From Clostridium sp. (GTDB lineage: Bacteria > Cyanobacteriota > Vampirovibrionia > Gastranaerophilales > Gastranaerophilaceae), in NCBI GenBank assembly GCA_018362895.1, contig JAHALR010000009.1, positions 1-64,000 on the forward strand: a stretch of 64,000 bases of DNA. Reading direction: 5' to 3'. Position numbers and translations under genes: made by a program. The first letter of the stretch is position 1; every line of letters begins with the position of its first letter. This document shows, piece by piece, positions 25,263-34,362 of the stretch. The notes under the pieces were generated by a model. That model was not told where the DNA came from, searched no databases, and worked only from the letters and a program-made list of their open reading frames with translations.

Positions 25263-26315
25263 ATGTTTGATACAAAAAACTTCGATTTTGATAAAGAAAA
25301 ACTAGAAAATTACATAAATAAGTTAAATACCCCGAAAGTCCTCATCATAGGTGATATGGGAATTGACGAAATGGTATACGGAGATACAGAAAGAATCTCC
25401 AGAGAAGCACCTGTTTTAATATTAAAACATTCAAATACAAAAATTATACTCGGGCAAGCTGCAAACGCTGCACACAACCTTGCCACAATAAATGAAGGAA
25501 AAGTTTCAGCAATCGGTTTATATGGAAATGACTATTATGGACCAATGCTTTTAGATGCTTTTAAAAAAGCAGGAATTAACACAGAATATATGGTTCAAGA
25601 TTCATCAAGACCTACTACGGTAAAATCAAGGATATCCGGTGCAAGCTTTCATTCCGTAACACAACAAATTGTTAGAATTGACCGACTTGAAGTTGCTCCA
25701 CCTTCAAAAGAAATTGAAAATAAAATTATAGAAAATATAGAAAAAGCAATTCCATTACATGACGCGGTTATACTTTCTGATTATAACATCGGACTTTTAA
25801 CAGACAGAATTATTGAAACAACAATCAATGCAGCAAAAAAATCCGGCAAAATCGTAGTAGTTGATGCACAAAAAGACCTGTACCGTTTCAAAGGAGCTTA
25901 TGCACTAACACCGAATCAGCCAGACAGTGAAAAAGCAGTTGGGTATTTTATCAAAGATTCGGGATCTTTAGACAAAGCCGGCTCTGATATCTTGAAAATG
26001 ACAGAAGCAAATGTTCTTTTACTAACAAGAGGCGGTGATGGAATGGCTGTATTTGATTCAACATCAGAAAGACATATCGATGTGCCTGTATTCAATAAAA
26101 CTAACGTTTTTGATGTTACAGGTGCAGGTGATACTGTTGTTGCATCATTCACTCTTGCCCTAGCTGCGGGAGCTGAACCGAAATATGCAGCAATAATAGG
26201 AAATATTGCAGCAAGTATTGTCATAAGATCTTTTGGTTGTGCAACAACTTCTATTGAAGAAATTCAACAAAGTTTAAACAAAATGAATATGGATAACTAC
26301 ACAATAAAAGTATAA
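25263..26315 (+). CDS. PfkB-family sugar kinase, heptose-7-phosphate kinase-like
   Basis: 350 residues, a ribokinase-fold kinase close in layout to the N-terminal half of HldE. It has GDMGIDEMVYGDTERISREAPVLIL, the substrate loop LGQAANAAHNLA, SDYNIGLLTDRII and the catalytic NVFDVTGAGDTVVASF. HldE in this window has GGTGNVIAN where this protein has GQAANAAHN, so the substrate may differ. A heptose 7-phosphate or another sugar phosphate bound for the envelope is the likely substrate. It leads a plus-strand series including DUF4330 and O-antigen ligase. Family is certain; substrate is an inference. Confidence 0.82.
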   Translation: MFDTKNFDFDKEKLENYINKLNTPKVLIIGDMGIDEMVYGDTERISREAPVLILKHSNTKIILGQAANAAHNLATINEGKVSAIGLYGNDYYGPMLLDAFKKAGINTEYMVQDSSRPTTVKSRISGASFHSVTQQIVRIDRLEVAPPSKEIENKIIENIEKAIPLHDAVILSDYNIGLLTDRIIETTINAAKKSGKIVVVDAQKDLYRFKGAYALTPNQPDSEKAVGYFIKDSGSLDKAGSDILKMTEANVLLLTRGGDGMAVFDSTSERHIDVPVFNKTNVFDVTGAGDTVVASFTLALAAGAEPKYAAIIGNIAASIVIRSFGCATTSIEEIQQSLNKMNMDNYTIKV

Positions 26316-26345
26316 AAATTAATTTATAAAACCTAAGGAGAAGAG

Positions 26346-26972
26346 ATGAGTTTAAAAGAATTAAAAACATTTGATTATATTCTAATCATTGCTATTGTTG
26401 CAGTTTTGGGAATCGGGCTGCTTGTATATCTTGGAAAAAACAAATTTAACAAAACACCTGTCGAAGCAACTAAAAAAATTGCATTTCAGGTTATGCTGAA
26501 AAGTGTATCTGTTACAGACAATGAAATGCCCTTCAAAATAGGTGATGAAGCTTTTATTACAATAAGAAATGTACCTTATACAAAACTAAAGATAATTGAT
26601 TCATTGTATCAGACAAAAAAAACAATGGTGCCGACAAATGATCCCAAACAACCATTTATCGTTACAGAAGACTACTCTCAGCCATATCAATATGATTTTA
26701 TAGTAACATTGGTTGATGAAGCAAAAATAACTAAAGACGGTCCGGTTGTTGGTGGCAATAAAATCAAAATAGGACTTCCTATTGTATTGGAAGGATTTAA
26801 TTATCGTGTAGGCGGAACTATCTCAAATGTACAAATTATTAATAACAAAGATCTTGAAGCAATTAACAAATATGTCAATGAAGCATTAAAAAATCAAGAA
26901 ACAAAAAAAACAAATCAAGCAGAAGAAACAGTGAAAAAAGAAGCTGATACAGAACAAAGCGAAAAGAAATAA
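26346..26972 (+). CDS. DUF4330 family membrane-anchored protein
   Basis: 208 residues. One N-terminal membrane segment (about 9-28, FDYILIIAIVAVLGIGLLVYL) anchors a beta-rich extracytoplasmic domain (about 40-180), with a lysine/glutamate-rich tail. The pattern GDEAFITIRNVPYTKLKI and IKIGLPIVLEGFNYRVGGTI fits DUF4330, a family I know mainly from Cyanobacteria and relatives; its function is not established. A GGAG site precedes the ATG, and O-antigen ligase follows by 14 bp, so a role near glycan assembly is plausible. Confidence 0.72.
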   Translation: MSLKELKTFDYILIIAIVAVLGIGLLVYLGKNKFNKTPVEATKKIAFQVMLKSVSVTDNEMPFKIGDEAFITIRNVPYTKLKIIDSLYQTKKTMVPTNDPKQPFIVTEDYSQPYQYDFIVTLVDEAKITKDGPVVGGNKIKIGLPIVLEGFNYRVGGTISNVQIINNKDLEAINKYVNEALKNQETKKTNQAEETVKKEADTEQSEKK

Positions 26973-26986
26973 GAATGCATTGAAAT

Positions 26987-28354
26987 ATGATTAAGTCAAA
27001 AATTTTAGATCTTAAAAACAAATGTTATGAATTTTGCCAGAACAAGTGTGAAAAACTGGTTAAAAATAGTCTAATTCTCTCAAAAATAGACGAAATTATA
27101 TTATTATTTATAGGCATTACCTTATTCGGTTCAACTTTTCTTGAAAGTGAAAAAATTGGAGCGTTTGCAATACTTGTAATAATTCTGACATTTATCAAAT
27201 GCCTTACAAAAAAAGGAACAAAAATAAGAATTAGCAGCTGGGACGGCGCAATAATAATTTATTTTATTATATGTTTCATAAGCACAATAAATTCAACATT
27301 AGTTCCTCAAAGCATACATGGCTTTTTAAAAACAGTAATATATATATTGTATTATTTTAGTGCAGCAAATTACTTTCAAACAAATCAAAACAAAATTAAG
27401 TATATCTTTCTTCTTGTCGGAAGTTTATGCTTTGTTGAAGCATTGATTGCAATATATCAAAATTTTGTTGGTGTTGAGCAAATTTCAACCTGGCAAGATT
27501 CAAATTATGTAAATCCTGAAGATGCAATCGCACGTGCATATGGAACACTCAAACCATACAACCCCAATCTTCTGGGAGGTTATCTTCTTGCCGGCATACC
27601 TTATATAATAGGAGCTGGTTCTATATATTTAGTAAAAAGGAATTATAAAACTTTTACAATTTCTTTAGCGATATTTTTAATATGCTCTCTTGCTGTATTT
27701 TTCACAGGCTCAAGAGGTGCATATCTTGGTTTGGGCGCAATCATTGCAGGTTTTATTGCAATAGCTTCTAAAATAATATGGACAGATTTTAATGCAGAAG
27801 AAAAACTTAAAGCTATATGGAAAAAAGCAATAATAGCACTTATTTCTGTTTTTGCTCTTGTTTTAATAGCAGTACCCCAAATAACAAAAAGACTGCTCTC
27901 TATCTTTATATTAAGAGGAGATTCTTCTACCTCCTTCAGAATGAATGTATATAATTCTTCATGGAAAATGTTTTGTGACAACTGGTTTCTTGGAATAGGG
28001 GCAGGAAACCAAACTTTTCGGGAAATATACGGATTGTATATGCTTACAGGTTATGATGCACTAAGCACATACTCAGTACCATTAGAAATAGCTGTTGAAA
28101 GTGGAATCTTCGGGCTCATAGCTTATGTAGCTTTCATTGCATTATTCTTAATATCAGTATACAAATTTATTACACATACAAATGGCTTAGCTGAAAAGAT
28201 AATAGTGGCATCTGCAACATTAACAATTCTGGGTGTGATGACTCATGGATTGTTTGATACAATATATTTCAGACCACAGGTGCAATTTTTGTTCTGGACA
28301 ATGGTTGCAATGGCATCATCAATTTTGATTAATAAAGATTGTGATGAAAAATAG
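26987..28354 (+). CDS. O-antigen ligase / Wzy-like polymerase (IctB-like)
   Basis: 455 residues with about 11-12 membrane segments. The family signature is the large periplasmic loop and the motifs FFTGSRGAYLGLG, SSWKMFCDNWFLGIGAGNQTF and STYSVPLEIAVESGIFGLIAYV. Such proteins ligate or polymerise surface glycans; the cyanobacterial IctB subgroup was once called a bicarbonate transporter, but no transport motif supports that here. The ribosome site is weak. It is followed by VKOR-DsbA with a 13-bp gap. Which of ligase or polymerase cannot be decided from sequence. Confidence 0.82.
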   Translation: MIKSKILDLKNKCYEFCQNKCEKLVKNSLILSKIDEIILLFIGITLFGSTFLESEKIGAFAILVIILTFIKCLTKKGTKIRISSWDGAIIIYFIICFISTINSTLVPQSIHGFLKTVIYILYYFSAANYFQTNQNKIKYIFLLVGSLCFVEALIAIYQNFVGVEQISTWQDSNYVNPEDAIARAYGTLKPYNPNLLGGYLLAGIPYIIGAGSIYLVKRNYKTFTISLAIFLICSLAVFFTGSRGAYLGLGAIIAGFIAIASKIIWTDFNAEEKLKAIWKKAIIALISVFALVLIAVPQITKRLLSIFILRGDSSTSFRMNVYNSSWKMFCDNWFLGIGAGNQTFREIYGLYMLTGYDALSTYSVPLEIAVESGIFGLIAYVAFIALFLISVYKFITHTNGLAEKIIVASATLTILGVMTHGLFDTIYFRPQVQFLFWTMVAMASSILINKDCDEK

Positions 28355-28367
28355 TGAGGTAAGAAAA

Positions 28368-29564
28368 ATGAATCTGGCAAAAAGAATAACACTAACAATT
28401 ATATCGCTGATAGGTTTTATAACATCCGTAAAATTATCAATGATTTATATGGATGTAAATTTCAATCCTTATGCTTTATCAAGTTTCTGTTCAATCAATG
28501 AATTGATTGATTGCGATGGAGTCGCCAAGACAACACACTCTCAGTTTTTTGGAATTCCTCTTGCTTTTTGGGGCTTGTTTTTATATTTCATTTTCTTGTT
28601 CTTCACATTTGTAGACAAAATCAAAAAAATAAAATTTCTTGGATTTCTGGGTGAAGTCTTCAAACGACCTGAAGCATATATCAGTGCATTGGGATTTTTA
28701 TCATTCTTTATCTCAATGATACTTGCAGGGATATCTCTTTTTGAAATACACAAGATTTGTATACTATGCTTCTTTACTTATATATTAAACCTGATTATCG
28801 CAATAGTAGCCAGACCTTCTGGAGAAACTCCTTGGTCAGTTTTTGTAGTAAGCTTTAAGGATTTTGTTGATGCAATAAAAATAAAAAAATATGCAATATC
28901 TTTTTCAATTCTCGTACTTATCGCAGCAGGAGTGTTAGCATACACAACAATCAGCGATGTTCTTGCACCACAGGTAAAAATGCAAAAAGAATTGAAATAT
29001 TATTCTTCACCTAACGGCGAATATAAAGTTTCAGGTAACACATTAGGAGATGAAAATGCAACAGTTGTGTTATATGAATACACAGATTATCAATGTCCGT
29101 TCTGCTTTGTTCTAAACACTATGCTTCAAAGAGCAGTAAGCGAACTTTCTAACCTGAAAGTAGTTCATGTAAATCTTCCTCTTGATCAAACTTGCAACGA
29201 AAACATGAAAGGTCAACTACACCCTGGTTCTTGTACAATGGCAAGATACGCCATAGCAGCAAAATATCAGGGTAAATTCTGGGATATGAACAACATGCTC
29301 TTTGACAACGAATTTCACAGCGAAGCGGAAATTCTGAATAAAGCATCTCAAATGATAAAAGGAATAAATATTGAAAAACTAAAAGAAGATGCTCATAGCA
29401 TGAAAATAGGAGAAGAGCTGCAAAAAGATATCAAAACAGCCACCGAATATGGCATAGACGGAACTCCGGCATTTAGAATAAATATGGAAACAAGAATAGG
29501 AATTCTTCCATATCCTGAATTAAAAGAAAAATTAATCAAAGCAGGGGCAAAGGAAAGAAAGTAA
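28368..29564 (+). CDS. VKOR - DsbA-like thioredoxin fusion (disulfide bond formation)
   Basis: 398 residues. The N-terminal integral-membrane vitamin K epoxide reductase domain (about 1-150, four or five helices) has the loop cysteine pair C41/C49 and the quinone-side CxxC (C130-C133). A linker helix (about 175-195) leads to a periplasmic thioredoxin-fold domain with the active site CPFC (C242-C245) and the cis-proline motif GTPAF. It both oxidises proteins and passes electrons to quinone, replacing DsbA plus DsbB. This fusion is characteristic of Cyanobacteria and some others. I prefer the ATG at 28368 (GAGGT eight bases upstream) over 28341, which overlaps the previous gene. Its stop overlaps the queH ATG by one base. 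Confidence 0.92.
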   Translation: MNLAKRITLTIISLIGFITSVKLSMIYMDVNFNPYALSSFCSINELIDCDGVAKTTHSQFFGIPLAFWGLFLYFIFLFFTFVDKIKKIKFLGFLGEVFKRPEAYISALGFLSFFISMILAGISLFEIHKICILCFFTYILNLIIAIVARPSGETPWSVFVVSFKDFVDAIKIKKYAISFSILVLIAAGVLAYTTISDVLAPQVKMQKELKYYSSPNGEYKVSGNTLGDENATVVLYEYTDYQCPFCFVLNTMLQRAVSELSNLKVVHVNLPLDQTCNENMKGQLHPGSCTMARYAIAAKYQGKFWDMNNMLFDNEFHSEAEILNKASQMIKGINIEKLKEDAHSMKIGEELQKDIKTATEYGIDGTPAFRINMETRIGILPYPELKEKLIKAGAKERK

Positions 29565-30106
29565 TGGAGAAAATAATTCTTCATGCCTGCTGTGCAGTTT
29601 GTATGGCACACCCAATAGAACTCTTAAAAGAAAACTACCAACCGGTGGTTTTCTTTTACAATCCAAATATTTATCCCGAATCAGAATATTTGAGACGTCG
29701 TGACGAATTAATAAAGTACTGTGAAAAAATGGATTATGAATATCTGATAGGAGATTATGATCCTGAAAAATGGTATGTTTACATATCTGGACTAGAACAA
29801 GAGCCGGAAAAAGGATTAAGATGTAATAAATGTTTCTCATTCAGACTCGAAAAAACCGCACAAAAAGCAGTTGAACTTGGCATAAAAAAATTCACAACAA
29901 CACTAACCGTCAGCCCGCATAAAGTCTCAAAAAACATATTCGCACAAGGCAGAGATATTGCAGCAAAATACAAGCTTGAATTCTTGGATATTGATTTCAA
30001 AAAGAACAACGGATTTTTGAAATCAATGGAAATTTCAAAAGACAATGATTTTTACCGTCAACAATACTGTGGATGTGAATTCAGTATAAGAAAAGGCACA
30101 AAATAA
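29564..30106 (+). CDS. queH: Epoxyqueuosine reductase QueH
   Basis: 180 residues of the QueH family, which performs the last step of queuosine synthesis in tRNA without cobalamin. Visible are the N-terminal HACCAVC motif, FFYNPNIYPESEY, the GLRCNKCFSFRLEKTA motif and the C-terminal YCGCEFS. These cysteines are expected to bind an iron-sulfur cluster and a second metal. Its start overlaps the VKOR-DsbA stop and its stop abuts the next ATG, so the three are translationally linked. No other queuosine gene is in the window. Confidence 0.93.
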   Translation: MEKIILHACCAVCMAHPIELLKENYQPVVFFYNPNIYPESEYLRRRDELIKYCEKMDYEYLIGDYDPEKWYVYISGLEQEPEKGLRCNKCFSFRLEKTAQKAVELGIKKFTTTLTVSPHKVSKNIFAQGRDIAAKYKLEFLDIDFKKNNGFLKSMEISKDNDFYRQQYCGCEFSIRKGTK

Positions 30107-31780
30107 ATGTACAATAAACAACAGAACTTTTTTGAAGTATTTAAAGAAAGATATGACCTCTATAATTCAGACAAAACAATATCCTTTAAAGTAGAAAATG
30201 GATATGAAGAAATTAGCTTGAAAAACATTTTCCAAATTGCAGAAAATTTTGCAAATAACTTGATCAAAAATTACAATACACAAAAAGAAGACAGAATAGC
30301 CATCATTTGTGAATCCCGACCTGAATATCCAATAGGTGTGTTCGGCACAATAAAAGCAGGATGTATCATAGTTCCGTTGGATATAAAACTTACAGAATCA
30401 GAACAAATAAACATCTTAAATGACTGCAAACCGAAAATATTATGTACATCAAAATTGTTTTATAAAAGAGCATTAGAGCTAAAAAAAAGCATTCCATTTA
30501 TTGAACATGTATTTTTGCTTGAACACAATGAAATAAATTACAATGAAGCAATAAGCATCTACGATTTGCCTGTACTAAACCAAAATTATACAGTTGAAAG
30601 AAAATTAAAAGATATTGCATCTATCGTATACACCTCCGGAACAACAGGAAATCCCAAAGGTGTAATGAATAGTTTTGAAAATATATGCTCGCTTATAGAT
30701 ATTGCCAATAAAATAGGAATAACAGATAAAAGTGTTCTTGTTTCAATACTACCGTTGAATCACTCCTATGAACTTAATGTAGGACTTTTTACAATGCTTT
30801 ATTACGGTGCCAAAATCATATATTTAAAAAACTGGTCCAAAAATGAAATTGTACAGGCAATGAAAGATTTCAAAGCAACTGATATGTTCGTTGTACCACT
30901 ATTTTTAAATATGCTCAAAAGCATGTTCGAAGAAGATATAAATGCACAATCTTTATTATGCAAATGTTTGTTCAGATTAAAGTTTCATTTAGCAAAATAT
31001 TTACCTGTAAAAATAAAACGAAAATTATTTAAACGTCAAATTGATATGCTTGGCGGTAAAATGCGAATGTTTATAACAGGCGGCTCTAAATTAGATATAA
31101 AAACCAGCAGTTTCTTTGACAGAATAGGAATATTCGCATTTCAAGGATATGGACTGACAGAAGCCTGCTCAACAATAGCAACTAACTACGAAAAAAATAA
31201 CAAACCACTTTCTGTTGGCAAACCTATACCAGGAATAAAAGTTAAAATCAGTAATGCAGGAGAACTTCTGACCTCAGGACCGCACATAATGCCCGGTTAT
31301 TATAACAATCCCGAACTTACAGAAAAGGTATTGGAAAAACAAAACAATGATATTTGGCTCCATACAGGAGACAAAGCTAAAATAGACAAAGACGGTTATA
31401 TATACATAACAGGAAGAATTAAAAATATGATTGTTCTTTGCGGAGGAAAAAATGTGTTTCCTGAAGAAGTCGAACCCGTTCTTTATCGTTCAACACTCTT
31501 CAAAGAGTTATGTGTTATGCCATTTAAAATAACAGAAGGACACAACATAGGAACTGAACAAGTTGGAGTAGTTATTGTTCCGATAAAAGAATTATTGCTC
31601 AAAAAAGACAACGAAATTCAAGCAATAATAGAAAATGAAGTCAAAAAACTTTCTGAAAAATACCTTGCACCATTTAAACACCCCACAAAAATTATTGTCA
31701 GAAGAGAAGACTTTCCTAAAACCCCAACTGGCAAAATTAAAAGAAAAGAAGTAATAAAAATCTATGAAAACTATGCATAA
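30107..31780 (+). CDS. AMP-forming acyl-CoA synthetase (long-chain type)
   Basis: 557 residues of the adenylate-forming superfamily. Motifs: IVYTSGTTGNPKGVM (P-loop), FQGYGLTEACS, LHTGDKAKIDKDGYIYITGR, the hinge and C-terminal KTPTGKIKRKEV with the catalytic lysine. It likely activates a fatty acid with CoA or feeds an acyl group into lipid or glycan assembly. The start codon directly follows the queH stop. A soluble or peripheral membrane enzyme; chain length cannot be read from sequence. Confidence 0.85.
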   Translation: MYNKQQNFFEVFKERYDLYNSDKTISFKVENGYEEISLKNIFQIAENFANNLIKNYNTQKEDRIAIICESRPEYPIGVFGTIKAGCIIVPLDIKLTESEQINILNDCKPKILCTSKLFYKRALELKKSIPFIEHVFLLEHNEINYNEAISIYDLPVLNQNYTVERKLKDIASIVYTSGTTGNPKGVMNSFENICSLIDIANKIGITDKSVLVSILPLNHSYELNVGLFTMLYYGAKIIYLKNWSKNEIVQAMKDFKATDMFVVPLFLNMLKSMFEEDINAQSLLCKCLFRLKFHLAKYLPVKIKRKLFKRQIDMLGGKMRMFITGGSKLDIKTSSFFDRIGIFAFQGYGLTEACSTIATNYEKNNKPLSVGKPIPGIKVKISNAGELLTSGPHIMPGYYNNPELTEKVLEKQNNDIWLHTGDKAKIDKDGYIYITGRIKNMIVLCGGKNVFPEEVEPVLYRSTLFKELCVMPFKITEGHNIGTEQVGVVIVPIKELLLKKDNEIQAIIENEVKKLSEKYLAPFKHPTKIIVRREDFPKTPTGKIKRKEVIKIYENYA

Positions 31781-31843
31781 ATATAAAAAAATAATGATAT
31801 AATTTAAGTATTCTAAAAAAGATATACAAAATCGGAGAAACTA

Positions 31844-32830
31844 ATGCCAAATTACGCAATAGGAATTGACTTAGGCGGAACGAAAATTTTAACAGGACTC
31901 GTGAATAAAGGCAGCGGTGAAGTCCTTCACTCTATTAAACAAAAGACAGGTTCAGAAAAAACAGCAGAGAATATTGTCGAAAAACTAAAAATTTCAATCA
32001 AAGAACTTCTTGAAATATCAAAATTTGATATTGCTCAAATTGATTCTATCGGAATAGGTGCACCGGGACAGGTAGACAGAGAAAAAGGCATTCTCATTTC
32101 TGCCCCAAATTTGAATTGTGAAAACCTGAACATCAAAGCGATTCTTGAGAGAGAATTTTTCATTCCTACCTATCTTGGAAATGATGTTGGTATAGCAACT
32201 CTTGGAGAAATGAAATTTGGAGCCGGAGTCGGCTTTAACAATTTCGTTTGCATTTTTGTAGGTACAGGAATCGGCTCAGGTATTGCAGAAAACGGCAGAA
32301 TCAGATACGGTGCAACAGGAACGTGCGGAGAAATCGGACACATAATAGTAGATTCAGGAGGAAGGCCCTGCGGCTGCGGTGGAAACGGGTGTCTTGAAGC
32401 TTATGCCTCTCGTACAGCAATTGAAGCAAGGATTATGGGTGCACTGAAAAAAGGCCGACCTTCTATAATCACAGAATTTATGAGAGATGATAAAGCAATC
32501 AGCTCAAAAATGATAAAAAAAGCATTGGTTCATAAAGATGAGCTAATTACACAAATTCTTTTTGAAGCCTCTGACTATCTCTCAAACGGACTTGCAACTG
32601 TAATTAATTTCTACAATCCCGAATTAATTATCCTCGGAGGTGGATTGATTGATGCGATTGATGAGTTCTATGAAAGAACAATTACAAAGGCAAAAACAAA
32701 AGCACTTCCTATTCCTGCCGGTAAAATTCAATTTAAAAAAGCAAAACTCAGTGATTTTTCAGGAGTCATCGGAGCTTGCTTTTTAGAAGATTTACAAAAA
32801 GGCTCTAAACTTTCAAAACAGACTGTTTAA
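31844..32830 (+). CDS. ROK-family sugar kinase, glucokinase-like
   Basis: 328 residues. ATP-binding GIDLGGTKILTGLVN at the start, the catalytic aspartate in LGNDVGIATLGE, the ROK signature GHIIVDSGGRPCGCGGNGCLEAYAS with the zinc ligands (a histidine and CxCGxxGC) and a second phosphate motif LIILGGGLID. It most likely phosphorylates glucose to feed glycolysis. A CGGAG site precedes the ATG. Convergent with the coiled-coil gene, their stops abutting. Confidence 0.9.
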   Translation: MPNYAIGIDLGGTKILTGLVNKGSGEVLHSIKQKTGSEKTAENIVEKLKISIKELLEISKFDIAQIDSIGIGAPGQVDREKGILISAPNLNCENLNIKAILEREFFIPTYLGNDVGIATLGEMKFGAGVGFNNFVCIFVGTGIGSGIAENGRIRYGATGTCGEIGHIIVDSGGRPCGCGGNGCLEAYASRTAIEARIMGALKKGRPSIITEFMRDDKAISSKMIKKALVHKDELITQILFEASDYLSNGLATVINFYNPELIILGGGLIDAIDEFYERTITKAKTKALPIPAGKIQFKKAKLSDFSGVIGACFLEDLQKGSKLSKQTV

Positions 32831-34219
32831 TTATGACAATGTAGAACCAGTCTTTTTCAAATTAGCTGAACTAGTTAATACTGAACTCAGTGTTTGACCA
32901 GCTTGTTGAACACCTTCTGTTGTTTTTCCTTGAGCTAAAGTTGCTGCTGTTGTTGTAGCACCACCAGCTGTTGTAGTTGCTATACCAACAACTTCAGTTG
33001 CTTTTCCCGGAATAAATGTCCAAGCAAAAGCCTGTGCTGCAACACCTGTTGCTGTAATTACTCCACCTGTTGTTGTTGTGATAGAACCAACTGTTTGAGC
33101 TGTTTGTGCAGCTTTTTGTCCATTTTGGTTAGTAGCTTTTTTAGCTTGCGCGGTTGAGTTAGTTTTCGACATATAAGAAATTGTTGAATTTAACAAGCTT
33201 GAGCTTGATGTTCTGAGTGATCCAATTCTGTTTGTGTTAGATGAAATAGAAGATTTTTTTGTACCCAATTCAGATTGAAGTTGAGCTATTTTGTCTGCAT
33301 TTTTACCTTTAGCATTAGGCATTGTTGAAGCAAATGCATTCAACGAACCACCTTTTTGTGCATTTGAAGAAGCAGATTTAGCTGCATTTTGTTGAGCTTG
33401 AGGTTTTTGACCCTGATTATTAGCTTGAGCCGTATTTTGTGAAGAATTTTGGGCAGAAACACCAGTTTCAGATGTAGGTGCCGGCTGAGAAGCATTACCT
33501 GAAGGCAATGAATTCATAGCAAACGGATTAGACATTCCGGAAGCACCCATTGCACCACCGCCAAAGCCTGCACCCATACCGCCATCAGCAGCACCTTCAG
33601 AACCTTGAGCTGTTGAAGTAGCAGCTGCATCTTGACCTTGCGGTTGCTGAGGAACAGCAGGAGCTTCATCATCAGCAGTAACAGCTTCCGGTGTATATGA
33701 TTCACCATCTTCTGCCATTAATGAAGCGATTTCATCATTGATGCTATTAGCTTCATCTTCAAGTGTATCATTTTCACCTTTGAGCGTATCTATTTCACTA
33801 TTATTTTTATTGATTGTTGATATAGTTTGCTTTTCTTTTGTTTTTGATTGTTTTGTTAATTGTGTTAATTCTTTTTTATCTTCTTCTGCAGTTTCAGCAG
33901 CTTGATTAGCAGAAGCTTTAGCACTTTTAGCATCTTGTTGTGCAGCTTTGCCGCTAGCATCCGCTGAATCTAATTCTTGCAAGTCTTGTACTTTATCATT
34001 ATTTGAAGAAGCTGATGTAGTTCTTACGAAACCGTCATAATTTTGGAACTCTACGCCTTGACCGCCACCATTAGCTAAAGAATAAATATCAGTAGATTTA
34101 AGAATTTGTTTTTCTTTAACTTCTCTTGTTTCTTGTGTATTCTGTGTTTTTTGAACGCCTTGTTGACCTTGAACCTTTTTCAAATCTTGTGTTGTAATTG
34201 CGAATGGATTGTTGCTCAT
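32831..34219 (-). CDS. Low-complexity Ala/Gln/Ser-rich coiled-coil protein (unknown)
   Basis: 462 residues, unrecognised. An N-terminal glutamine/threonine-rich part (about 1-65) leads into coiled coils with Ala/Lys/Glu-rich heptads (about 85-190) and an Ala/Gln/Ser/Gly-rich linker with short GMGAGFGGGAMGASGM-type patches (about 195-300). A second coiled coil (about 305-360) and a C-terminal stretch of Ala/Thr/Gly/Val residues (TTTTGGVITATGVAAQ, about 370-445) follow; the last could insert into a membrane or self-assemble. No signal peptide is seen. The overall look resembles type III-like effector or structural filament proteins, which is an impression, not a homology claim. Confidence 0.6.
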   Translation of the reverse strand: MSNNPFAITTQDLKKVQGQQGVQKTQNTQETREVKEKQILKSTDIYSLANGGGQGVEFQNYDGFVRTTSASSNNDKVQDLQELDSADASGKAAQQDAKSAKASANQAAETAEEDKKELTQLTKQSKTKEKQTISTINKNNSEIDTLKGENDTLEDEANSINDEIASLMAEDGESYTPEAVTADDEAPAVPQQPQGQDAAATSTAQGSEGAADGGMGAGFGGGAMGASGMSNPFAMNSLPSGNASQPAPTSETGVSAQNSSQNTAQANNQGQKPQAQQNAAKSASSNAQKGGSLNAFASTMPNAKGKNADKIAQLQSELGTKKSSISSNTNRIGSLRTSSSSLLNSTISYMSKTNSTAQAKKATNQNGQKAAQTAQTVGSITTTTGGVITATGVAAQAFAWTFIPGKATEVVGIATTTAGGATTTAATLAQGKTTEGVQQAGQTLSSVLTSSANLKKTGSTLS

Positions 34220-34279
34220 TTTACTTACTCTCTTTATTTTTACCTCTGTATATATATAAAAAAGAAATATATATAAAAA

Positions 34280-34310
34280 TTGACATTTTTATATAAAAGA
34301 GTATATACTC
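34280..34310 (+). promoter_or_regulatory. Strong promoter-like sequence with palindrome, facing msbA 3' end
   Basis: TTGACA (34280-34285), 18 bp, TATACT (34304-34309), overlapping the perfect palindrome GAGTATATACTC (34299-34310). It points rightward, antisense to the 3' end of the ABC exporter, while the coiled-coil gene starts leftward at 34219. It may drive an antisense RNA, or the palindrome may serve the leftward gene. Confidence 0.4.
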
Positions 34311-34362
34311 ATACCCAAACCTCAACAATAACAAGGCTTTACAGATTTACATTTCTTTACAA

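Noticed and set aside
26987..28354. IctB bicarbonate transporter
   Set aside because: The motifs are those of O-antigen ligases and the surroundings are glycan genes; the transport name is historical.
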